This document shows, in pieces, positions 1-6,928 of a stretch of DNA of 22,776 nucleotides. The position numbers and the translations under genes were made by a program. The stretch covers positions 1 through 22,776 of the IMG/VR virus record IMGVR_UViG_3300035698_010122; one strand, written 5' to 3'. The DNA is from a virus. Below the pieces are notes generated by a model that made no database searches, was not told the origin of the DNA, and saw only the letters and a list, made by a program, of their open reading frames with translations. Positions within the stretch are counted from its first letter, which is position 1. Each line of letters begins with the position of its first letter.

Positions 1-275
1 CGGGAATCAAACCTTGTTTCCTCTGCTTTAACTGCTGTCCAATGAGGTGCTAATGCTTGACGTGTTAATCTATTGCCATCAGCATCACCAATCGCGGGAG
101 GGGCTAGCTCTCCGATGCCGTTTGCAGTATGGATATTGCTTGACAAGAATGCTCTAAAACCTATGGGAGAAATCTCTCCACCGCGCATAGGCTCGAACCC
201 GCCTCCCTGCATAGGGAGCATATCGGCGCTAACCGTTAAGCTAAGCGCTAACAGAAACCAGATTAATTTTTTCAT
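1..275 (-). CDS. Exported protein of unknown function (3' end cut by window edge)
   Basis: The gene runs off the left edge, leaving about 91 N-terminal residues. It starts with a textbook Sec signal peptide: MKK, a hydrophobic core (LIWFLLALSLTV) and a likely signal peptidase I site after SA (VSA/D). The exported part is rich in Gly, Pro and Met at first (MLPMQGGG, EPMRGGE) and then looks like an ordinary soluble domain. The ATG overlaps the stop of the upstream gene as TAATG, so translation is probably coupled. Its position at the end of the virion operon, next to another signal-peptide protein, suggests a product acting in the periplasm or at the cell surface late in infection. I do not recognise the family. 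A lysis-related role is possible, but no spanin lipobox or catalytic motif is visible in this part. Confidence 0.7.
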   Translation of the reverse strand, partial: MKKLIWFLLALSLTVSADMLPMQGGGFEPMRGGEISPIGFRAFLSSNIHTANGIGELAPPAIGDADGNRLTRQALAPHWTAVKAEETRFDS

Positions 276-610
276 TATTTGTAGTAGCAGACGTTTAATA
301 CTGTTGAGGTGGATTCCTCAATCACCTTTAAGTTACTCAAAGGAGCCCCGGAATAAAAGAAGTTCGTCCCAGCCTCCTGCCGTATCCCGACCGAAGCGGT
401 TGGCGTGCCTCTATCTTGCCATCTGAAAGGCGCGCCCTCAGCGTTCATTAGCACTCGTGTTGCATCACCTGGTAAGTTAGGAAGCGCTTGAGCGGTTGCT
501 AAATCAGTGTCTTGCTCGCAACCTAGTTGCGTGTAGGTTTTCTCATGATCTGCGTCAGCCGCAAAACTTGAGATTGAAAACAAGAGTAAAATCAAAGTTA
601 ATATTTTCAT
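275..610 (-). CDS. Secreted small phage protein with conserved PTASVG / LNVCYY C-terminal motif
   Basis: This 111-residue protein has an N-terminal signal peptide (MKILTLILLLFSISSFA) with likely cleavage near residue 18. The mature C-terminal half reads RWQDRGTPTASVGI (residues 63-76), then a Tyr-Gly turn, and ends VLNVCYYK. From memory, this arrangement (basic-aromatic-Asp-Gly-Thr, PTAxVG, then LNVxYY at the extreme C-terminus) recurs in small phage proteins encoded near tail or capsid genes, usually without a signal peptide. Cys31 and Cys108 could form a disulfide in the periplasm. It overlaps the upstream gene by ATGA and the downstream gene by TAATG. The signal peptide is clear; the function (surface decoration, exported receptor-binding or masking factor) is inference. 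Confidence 0.75.
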   Translation of the reverse strand: MKILTLILLLFSISSFAADADHEKTYTQLGCEQDTDLATAQALPNLPGDATRVLMNAEGAPFRWQDRGTPTASVGIRQEAGTNFFYSGAPLSNLKVIEESTSTVLNVCYYK

Positions 611-894
611 GCGTCTATCCTTTTTAGTTGAGTTTTTGTGTTGCCTAAATTATGAATCGTGTTATTTACTTTATCCATACTAGCGGTCGTTTGATTTATT
701 TTATTTGTTAAGTTAATGGTGAGTCGCACTTGTATAATGTCTACGCACGCCCACTCATCAACTTCCTTGCCGGTCTGGTCGTCTTTGCCTACTACGTGCT
801 GAAAGAATTCGCACTCATGCTCTAAACAAGGCACTTTAATAAGCTTCCCGTCTAAATCATTGCTTGATAATCTTGGGCAAATCTTCTGAGCCAT
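607..894 (-). CDS. Small four-cysteine phage protein
   Basis: This 95-residue protein has cysteines at 6, 23, 28 and 50 (ICPRL, VPCLEHEC, EWAC) in its N-terminal half, then a hydrophilic, Asn/Thr-rich and probably helical tail (residues 55-95). A Cys-Leu-Glu-His-x-Cys core followed by a TGKEVDEWxC segment resembles a conserved family of short uncharacterised proteins beside tail-fibre genes in short-tailed phages. Four cysteines could hold zinc or an Fe-S cluster, but nothing here proves metal binding. The start ATG overlaps the tail-fibre stop (TAATG), and its end overlaps the next gene (ATGA). There is no signal peptide, so the product is cytoplasmic or virion-borne. Its place in the tail block suggests a virion or tail-assembly role. 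Confidence 0.75.
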   Translation of the reverse strand: MAQKICPRLSSNDLDGKLIKVPCLEHECEFFQHVVGKDDQTGKEVDEWACVDIIQVRLTINLTNKINQTTASMDKVNNTIHNLGNTKTQLKRIDA

Positions 895-1580
895 TAGTCT
901 TTCACCGCTATTATCACATCTGCAAATATAGGATCGAGTGATATTGTATGTGTATGAGCAGAACCGCTACCAGTAGAGCTAGTTAGGTGTCCACCAGTCT
1001 CAAGATGTGGCGCACCGGGACCGGTACCAATCGCAGCGTTAGTAGTTTGCCTGTTATATGTATGTGTATGCGCTGGCATTTGTGCTATAGATAAAGCTGT
1101 GCCATCTGTAGCCTTGCTTGAGCTAAAAGCAGTAGTGAATACATCTGAACCGCCGGGACTTCCTACCGTCTCAAAAGTTTGCGTTGATCCATCGACAACC
1201 CGAAGCATCGCATTATTAAGTGTTGCGTCAAGAGTCCATCCGTTAGGTGCGGTTTCTTGCGGAAACAACATTCTAGTGCCTGACGCGAACCCGGAAATTG
1301 ACGCCCAATCTGCCGCTCCTGCCGTTGGGTCTACGCATATATAAACTCCCCCTGCGGCGGTATTAACAATAACCGATCCGACTTCGTAACCATCGGCGCT
1401 ATCGTCGGTCACTGTTGGGGCTGCGGCTGATGTGCCTTTTATCGGCAAATTGGCCTCTATGAAATTCTTTAGGGGATCGGTTAGATTAGTGACAATTGAG
1501 GCATAAGTGACTTTGTTAGCAGTTGTCTTCGTGCCATCGTCTGCCGGGGCAGCATCATTGTAATCAGTGATTGAACTCAT
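894..1580 (-). CDS. Tail fibre / tail-collar-domain protein (probable receptor-binding protein)
   Basis: This 228-residue protein has three visible parts. Residues 1-50 are polar and likely attach to the tail. Residues 65-95 (GSVIVNTAAGGVYICVDPTAG) are a small beta module often seen in fibres. Residues 100-228 form a tail-collar-like domain: GTRMLFPQETAPNGWTLD, the signature just upstream of the collar fold, then two HTH triplets in MPAHTHTY (171-173) and GSAHTHTI (209-211). In T4-type fibre tips such HxH motifs bind iron in an intertwined trimer, so the same is plausible here. The end is DPIFADVIIAVKD. The start overlaps the preceding large gene by ATGA. As the only obvious fibre-like gene in the window it is the best candidate for host recognition; trimerisation and metal binding are inferred. 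Confidence 0.82.
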   Translation of the reverse strand: MSSITDYNDAAPADDGTKTTANKVTYASIVTNLTDPLKNFIEANLPIKGTSAAAPTVTDDSADGYEVGSVIVNTAAGGVYICVDPTAGAADWASISGFASGTRMLFPQETAPNGWTLDATLNNAMLRVVDGSTQTFETVGSPGGSDVFTTAFSSSKATDGTALSIAQMPAHTHTYNRQTTNAAIGTGPGAPHLETGGHLTSSTGSGSAHTHTISLDPIFADVIIAVKD

Positions 1581-4153
1581 TGCTCTTCTTCCTCAGTTTG
1601 TCTTTGCTCTATATTTCTGGTTCCTGCCGATAATAAGTATGATTTAATCGCTTTGACAGCTTTATCAGCTTCTTTCGCTGTTGTTGGCTTCGTAAGAAGC
1701 GCTTTTAATAAGTCTTTGTCTTCAGTAATGGCTTTAGTCACCATCTGATTCACCGCGTCTGTGCCTATTTTCCGTCCTAAATCATCGAAGAAAGCTGAAG
1801 CTCTTGTCGCTAAAGCTAACGAACCTCCCTTGGTGCCTTTCGTTAACTTAGGGATAACGGTTTTCAATGCCAGCATACTTAGCACGCTGGACGCGACCTT
1901 TTGGAATTTATCCGTATTTTGCAATACTGGTGATGTCGAAGTTGCTGCGTTTTTCTGTAAGTCAGCAAGCACTCGCTTAAGACCGGCGATTTGCTCTCGG
2001 TTATAAAGGCCGCTCTTCTGAATTGCCGACATCGTTTTTTTGTCGATGGCGTTTACTACATTCCCTTTCACTAAACGAACATTATTTACTGTTTTGTCAG
2101 ACAAGATTGAATCGAGTATCTTGTCGGTTACTGTGTCCTTAAGTCCTTTTATCGCAGATCCAGACGTATCTTTTGATGCTGTTAACATAAGCGTTCTCAA
2201 CCCCTTTACAGGGTTAGTAGAAGACAATATCTTTGATACTGCCTCTGCTGGGTCTTCGTGCTGCATAACGATACTTAAGGCGCGTTTTCTTGAGCCTGTA
2301 CCGGTCATTACCTTTAGCGCATCCTCGCCTTTTGCTAAAATTTTACTGGAAGCAATGCCTGATTTAATGGCGTCTTGGATTTCCTTCTTAACTACAGGTG
2401 TTTTTTCTAATACAGCGCTGAATTTATTCATGAATTTACGCGCTGATTCTGGATTAATACCTTTTTCAATATCGATTTTCTTGGCAAAGAGCCCAAGCAT
2501 GTAATCGCCTATTGTGTCCCTCATTTCCGGGGAGTCTGCAGCAAATAGCAAGTCAGACACGCCTACTATTCCTTTCTCTTCTGCTGTCAATAATTTGTTT
2601 AGCGTCAGTTCTTCTCTGACTTTTCCGGTGCTTGTCGCATCAAAGCCTCGGGTTTTGCCCACTTCGCCACGATTAAACATCATGTTCTTAGATTTAGACT
2701 GTGCTATTGCGTTGGCTAAGTTATCGCCAGTCGCGTTTTTCTCCATTATATCAAGCAAGGCATCGTCCATTTCCCGCAAAGAACTGAGGGCTATCTTGTT
2801 TGGGGTTTGTCCTGCTTGCTCAGTCGCTATTTGTGACCCAATAGATGTTCTCATTTGCTTGAGGTCGTTCAAGGTAAGTTTCCCTTGTCGGGCTTTCACT
2901 ATAATCTTTTTGACATTGCCGACTTGGTTACTCGGGAGTCCGTCAGCAAATATACCGAATTTGTCTTTAATATTTTTAACCGCAAGCGCCAAAGGTTTGA
3001 CGGACTCAAGGCCGGGGATTTTTTGTTTTAAATCAACCTTGCCCCATAATTGCGACTCTATACCTGACTCCCTTGTGTACGCATCATCTATTAACGATTT
3101 TGCTCGTTTTGACGCTTCTGTTAGCCTTGCGTTATCACCAGATCCAATTCTTTCAGACACTTCCTGAATATCCGCTTTCACTTTATTGAAGCGCTCAGCC
3201 ATTTTTTTCTCAAAAGAGACGACACGTTTTTGTACCTGCTCAACAAAAGCGGCCTCTTTGCCACCGCCTCCGCCAATAGCAACCTTAATTTTATCCTGTG
3301 CTTGCGCCGATACATTAGCTTGTCTTGACAATGAGGCGGTTTCGTCTGCGACCTCTTCTGCTTTGGTTAGCGCTATTAGCCCTTGGTCGCCCGTCTGCTT
3401 ACCAGGCTCTATCTTTAGAACAGCATCATCAAGGTCTAATTTCTCAGCCGCTTTTGCAGCATCATCAGCTTGGGTCTGTATTACCTTAGCGGCTCGATTT
3501 TTAACCCCTTCTTCAGAAACGGCACTACTGACGTCTTTTGCTAAATCGACGCTCTTGTTTATTGTTGATCCGATTATTGAGGTTCCGGCAGACGCCACAA
3601 TCTCGGCGGCTGTTGCTATGTTTGGTGAGTCTGGGGCTGCTATTTGAGCTGTGTTTCTTGCTGTTCCTCCCGCTACTGCTGCTGTTGACTCAAGACCCAT
3701 AAATTTTAATACTTGGCCTTTTACTGTGTTTAAAAGGCCGCCGCCAAGAATAAAAGGCAGCGCTGAAGAAAACACTTCGACAATATTTTCAGCAAGATTT
3801 CCGGGCTCGGCTGTCTTTATATCAACACCCATTTCTTTTAGAGATTCTTTGACGATATGCGAAGGCATGTTTTCAATATCAACCAATGGGATAGACGCTG
3901 CTGTTTCGCTGTCCCCTGCTAGATGTAGAGCGCCCTTTGTCGCGCCGCCTATTAGTGATTGCCCAGCCATAGAAAGCAGATCCGGGATACCCTCTATCCC
4001 GTTAATAAAGCCATTTTTCGCTACTTCAAATAAGTTGTCGAAATCATCATCTTTCTGGGTTTTTTCTTGGACGCCAAAGGCTTTGTCAGCATTAGTATGA
4101 TTTGCTGTCTCTGTTGAGTGCTTAGCGAATAGTTGCTCTGCTGGCGTTGACAT
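1577..4153 (-). CDS. Large internal virion / DNA ejection protein
   Basis: At 858 residues this is the largest protein in the window. It has no catalytic motif I can recognise. The N-terminal 110 residues are amphipathic helix. Residues about 120-205 are Gly/Ala/Ser-rich and hydrophobic (SSALPFILGGGLL, then AAxxAG runs), as in proteins that enter a membrane during DNA ejection. A long charged, coiled-coil-like section (about 210-360) and further helices follow. The C-terminus ends in an acidic tail (RQTEEEEQ). Size, helical content and position between the S74/ejection genes and the tail fibre match the last of the ejection proteins of short-tailed phages (functionally like P22 gp16 or T7 gp16, without claimed homology). 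No lysozyme-type domain is visible. It overlaps the upstream gene by one base and the downstream gene by ATGA. Confidence 0.72.
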   Translation of the reverse strand: MSTPAEQLFAKHSTETANHTNADKAFGVQEKTQKDDDFDNLFEVAKNGFINGIEGIPDLLSMAGQSLIGGATKGALHLAGDSETAASIPLVDIENMPSHIVKESLKEMGVDIKTAEPGNLAENIVEVFSSALPFILGGGLLNTVKGQVLKFMGLESTAAVAGGTARNTAQIAAPDSPNIATAAEIVASAGTSIIGSTINKSVDLAKDVSSAVSEEGVKNRAAKVIQTQADDAAKAAEKLDLDDAVLKIEPGKQTGDQGLIALTKAEEVADETASLSRQANVSAQAQDKIKVAIGGGGGKEAAFVEQVQKRVVSFEKKMAERFNKVKADIQEVSERIGSGDNARLTEASKRAKSLIDDAYTRESGIESQLWGKVDLKQKIPGLESVKPLALAVKNIKDKFGIFADGLPSNQVGNVKKIIVKARQGKLTLNDLKQMRTSIGSQIATEQAGQTPNKIALSSLREMDDALLDIMEKNATGDNLANAIAQSKSKNMMFNRGEVGKTRGFDATSTGKVREELTLNKLLTAEEKGIVGVSDLLFAADSPEMRDTIGDYMLGLFAKKIDIEKGINPESARKFMNKFSAVLEKTPVVKKEIQDAIKSGIASSKILAKGEDALKVMTGTGSRKRALSIVMQHEDPAEAVSKILSSTNPVKGLRTLMLTASKDTSGSAIKGLKDTVTDKILDSILSDKTVNNVRLVKGNVVNAIDKKTMSAIQKSGLYNREQIAGLKRVLADLQKNAATSTSPVLQNTDKFQKVASSVLSMLALKTVIPKLTKGTKGGSLALATRASAFFDDLGRKIGTDAVNQMVTKAITEDKDLLKALLTKPTTAKEADKAVKAIKSYLLSAGTRNIEQRQTEEEEQ

Positions 4154-5568
4154 TATTTCGGCCTTTGCTTTAATTCGCCATCGACATCAGTAAACCACTC
4201 TCCCGGCTTAACTGACTTTAATAACTGATCATTATTCATATCACTTGTGACTTTAACAGGGTTAAATTCTGAGCCCATTGGCATACCGGGAGGCACCCAA
4301 TCCGGGGTATTCGTGTTCTTAGCCTGTGTTTTCAGGTCGTTTGATGTCTGCCTTATGAAATCCGCCCTCATTGATCTATCAAGCACGATGCGCCGCTTAA
4401 AAGACTCTCTGACTTCTGGTGGCAACGTATCACCAGCTAAAACACTTTTAATACCTGCGGCTATCTTCTCATCAAGTCCAGCGACATCAGAAAGGCGCTC
4501 TAAGTCGCCCTGAGCCACTTCTTTGCCTACCCCCGGCAATGTACGCGCAAACATGAAAGTAAGCCTAGTGTCGTCAACTGACTCTCTGTCAGAGTTAAGA
4601 TTAACGCCTTTAGTGTCTTTTATAAAAGCAACATCATCACCAGCAACCTTATGAAAGGTGTCGGTTAACGCTTTTTGGTTTGTTCCTATCGCTGAGGCTT
4701 TCAGTCTGTCCTCTTTGACTTTGGAGATATCAACCATTTGAGCGCCATCTTCTGCCATAATCGGCGTTGCATTTGCGGCGGCATCAACAAGATGTACGTT
4801 ACCGTTATTGTCCACGACTTTGGTTGTTCTTTTCCCGTGAACCGCAAGATTGACGCCTTCCAGCCTGTTGTTTTCATCAGGCGTTAGCGTTCCTTCACGC
4901 TTTTTCTTCATTAGCTCAACTCTCATTTCAATCAATCTTTCTGCTGAAGAGGACGACTCCGAGCCTTCTTTTTCAGGGATCCTTACTAAATCCTGTGTGC
5001 TGCCGGTTTCTTCAAACTTAGCCAGTGATTCTGTAGTGAAGTCGTTAAAAGAGGGCTTGCCTAACTTAGATGTTCCGGCTTTAGGGTTAGCTGTATCATT
5101 TAATTCATTCCTGAAATTCTTGAGTCCTGCCGCAGAGTTGTCAAAAAACGCTGGATCAACTGTCGAAAAGTCGACATCTGGAAATTTCGCCTGAAACGCT
5201 TCAGCGATTTTAGTTTGCTGGCCTCGAAAATCAGTTTCGGCCTCTGCTCCGCCGATTGATGGTCGTGGTGCGCTTGTTGCAGAACCAATCTTATCCCGCA
5301 TACCCCTGATTACTTGCAAATCACTCTGTAATTCAGCAAAACGCGGGTTATTTTCCGGGGTCTTGCTTATTTCAGCGACAACGCTTTTCTCTACGCCATC
5401 AAGCTCTTTTAGTTGCGTTTGAATTTCCTTCTGGGCTTCATCGTCTGCCGCTTGAGCCTGAGCCACTTCTTTTGCCGTTATCTGGGCGTTAAGTCTATTG
5501 GCACCACCTGTTGAATCAATGGCACCACCTAAGCCTCTTAAAATCTGCCCTAGCTTTAGATTGCCCAT
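4153..5568 (-). CDS. Helical internal virion protein, probable ejection protein
   Basis: This 471-residue hydrophilic protein has an N-terminal Gly-rich stretch (ILRGLGGAIDSTGGA) followed by a long Ala/Gln/Glu/Asp-rich helix (residues about 25-95), suggesting a coiled coil. The rest alternates charged helices with loops. There are no membrane segments and no catalytic motif I recognise. It sits between the S74-domain protein and the 858-residue ejection protein, the usual place for a second ejection/internal core protein. Its ATG lies inside the last codons of the upstream gene (13-base overlap), with only a weak Shine-Dalgarno match, so translation probably depends on ribosomes finishing that gene. 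The role is inferred from position and composition. Confidence 0.68.
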   Translation of the reverse strand: MGNLKLGQILRGLGGAIDSTGGANRLNAQITAKEVAQAQAADDEAQKEIQTQLKELDGVEKSVVAEISKTPENNPRFAELQSDLQVIRGMRDKIGSATSAPRPSIGGAEAETDFRGQQTKIAEAFQAKFPDVDFSTVDPAFFDNSAAGLKNFRNELNDTANPKAGTSKLGKPSFNDFTTESLAKFEETGSTQDLVRIPEKEGSESSSSAERLIEMRVELMKKKREGTLTPDENNRLEGVNLAVHGKRTTKVVDNNGNVHLVDAAANATPIMAEDGAQMVDISKVKEDRLKASAIGTNQKALTDTFHKVAGDDVAFIKDTKGVNLNSDRESVDDTRLTFMFARTLPGVGKEVAQGDLERLSDVAGLDEKIAAGIKSVLAGDTLPPEVRESFKRRIVLDRSMRADFIRQTSNDLKTQAKNTNTPDWVPPGMPMGSEFNPVKVTSDMNNDQLLKSVKPGEWFTDVDGELKQRPK

Positions 5569-6398
5569 AATATATCTCGGTTGACCCCTATAAGGTCGTA
5601 ATAAACGTGCTTAATGCCATTAATAATTTCAATAGCCGCAGGGTTCTTTTGTTCTACCTCTTGCGCCATTACGCCGCGCTCTACCTCATTACTGCCTATG
5701 AAATTATACTCATAAATATTATGCCCATTGTATTCGCCAACGTGCTTAATGTTTTCTTTAATTCTGGCGTCTGAGGCGGCGGCTATAGAACCAATGCCCA
5801 CTAATAGGTTGCCTAAGCCAGATCCATCGTTATTTGCTGTTGATTTTGTCCCGGTCGATAACTGCGAAGATATAACCGAATTAACTGTTCCGGCAGACAA
5901 CCCTAATGATGATAATTCCTGAGCTAATTTGTCTTGCGTTAAGCCTCTGAGGTTTGTTTGGATATTACCCTCAATGCCGATTGCTTTTTCCTCTGCTCCT
6001 GCTGTTGCATCGCTAATGGCTCTTGCTACATCTATTTCAGAATTCCGAACCTCTTGGTTAGCAAAAGAGCCCTGTACGTTCCTGCGGCCTAAATCACGCT
6101 TGAGCGCACCAGGTATCCCCGATAACCTCTCAATTAATGGATTGACTGACGCTTGAACAAAGGCTGAATTCCGACCTTGAACACGTTTTAACAAGTCCTC
6201 AAAGCCGGTTCTAACTTGGCCTCTTTGATCGTCAATAATGGACGGTAGGTTTACGCCGGTGGTTTGCACCCCGTTTGTATTGCTGGAATTTAAGGAAGAG
6301 CCGCCGCCTGTTTTTGTGTTGATATTGATGGGAGCAAGTCGTTGCTGCTCTGTCTCCTGCTCTTTATCGCCAAAAAGACCGCTAATTATTGAAGGCAT
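5556..6398 (-). CDS. Virion protein with C-terminal S74 self-cleaving chaperone domain
   Basis: This is a 280-residue protein. Residues 1-200 are polar and helical with no fibre-like beta repeats. Residues 209-280 form a short peptidase S74 / intramolecular chaperone domain: SDARIKENI (209-217), then YNGHNIYEYNFIG, GVMAQEVEQKNP (242-253) and YYDLIGVNRDILWAI at the end. In this family the Ser of SD and the Lys five residues later form the catalytic dyad; both are present (Ser209, Lys214). Self-cleavage would fall just before Ser209, releasing a 72-residue C-terminal fragment and a 208-residue mature protein. The domain normally drives trimerisation of fibres and spikes. Here it is in the ejection-protein block, so the mature part may be an internal or tail-tube component. 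It overlaps both neighbours by 13 bases. Confidence 0.8.
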   Translation of the reverse strand: MPSIISGLFGDKEQETEQQRLAPININTKTGGGSSLNSSNTNGVQTTGVNLPSIIDDQRGQVRTGFEDLLKRVQGRNSAFVQASVNPLIERLSGIPGALKRDLGRRNVQGSFANQEVRNSEIDVARAISDATAGAEEKAIGIEGNIQTNLRGLTQDKLAQELSSLGLSAGTVNSVISSQLSTGTKSTANNDGSGLGNLLVGIGSIAAASDARIKENIKHVGEYNGHNIYEYNFIGSNEVERGVMAQEVEQKNPAAIEIINGIKHVYYDLIGVNRDILWAI

Positions 6399-6928
6399 TT
6401 CATTTTTCCTCGCACATAAAATATGTATTGGTCGCCCCTATGATCACCATAAGGGATTTTGTAGTCCCCGTATATAGGGGCATAATCTTTCATTTTCTTA
6501 AAAAAGCTTCGGGTATCTGATAGCGCTTTAATCACCGCAACCCCGACATCTTTTGAATAACGGCAGTACATTAATATCGCTACAACGCCCCGGACTTTGT
6601 TCATTTTTTTAGCCCAAGGGAACCAAATAACATGCGGCTCGAATGTCCAGCCGTTATACATCGCTAACATAAGACCAACAACACCATAACCATCATCAAA
6701 CGATTTAGTCCTGTCCTCTATGAAAAAAGCGAGATCATACTGGCCGATTATCTTAAAAGCTTCCTGAAGACCTGTCTCTAAATCAGGGGAATCTCCCCCG
6801 GCTTCCTTGTATCCTGCATACAGCCATATTTTATCGGCATGAGTGATATCGCCGTTCTCATCAGCAATAGGCCGAATGTTTGGTTTTTTGTCCTTAAACA
6901 AGGATGTTCTTCTATCTTTTGGGGTCAT
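6386..6928 (-). CDS. GNAT-like virion-module protein
   Basis: This 180-residue protein contains PHVIWFPWAKKMNKVRG (residues 98-114), then a helix and a late FFKKM segment (142-146). This matches a phage family annotated as acetyltransferase-like, in which PHVxWFPWA is followed by N-K/R, a helix, and a C-terminal FF-x(2,3)-YG element. GYGVVGLMLAMYNGW (80-94) would be central strands of a GNAT fold. Members lie between nozzle and ejection genes in many short-tailed phages, as here, and may be structural/internal proteins rather than enzymes. I see no clear R/Q-x-x-G-x-G/A acetyl-CoA loop, so I do not claim catalysis. The start overlaps the nozzle gene end by 17 bases. Confidence 0.68.
   Translation of the reverse strand: MTPKDRRTSLFKDKKPNIRPIADENGDITHADKIWLYAGYKEAGGDSPDLETGLQEAFKIIGQYDLAFFIEDRTKSFDDGYGVVGLMLAMYNGWTFEPHVIWFPWAKKMNKVRGVVAILMYCRYSKDVGVAVIKALSDTRSFFKKMKDYAPIYGDYKIPYGDHRGDQYIFYVRGKMKCLQ

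Noticed and set aside
73-426. Plus-strand frame of 117 codons at the left end
   Set aside because: It is antisense to two minus-strand genes with intact signal peptides and coupled starts; no ribosome site was seen.
1-1580. Diversity-generating retroelement target near the tail fibre
   Set aside because: Short-tailed phages such as BPP-1 carry one, but no reverse transcriptase or paired template/variable repeat is visible here; the left neighbour is outside the window.
2040-3167. Long plus-strand open frames (154 and 217 codons) opposite the 858-residue gene
   Set aside because: They are antisense shadows of a well-coded minus gene, lack ribosome sites, and have low-complexity Ser/Leu-rich translations typical of antisense reading.
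3186-4100. Further plus-strand frames opposite the ejection protein gene
   Set aside because: Same reason: Ala/Ser/Pro-rich mirror translation with no start signals.
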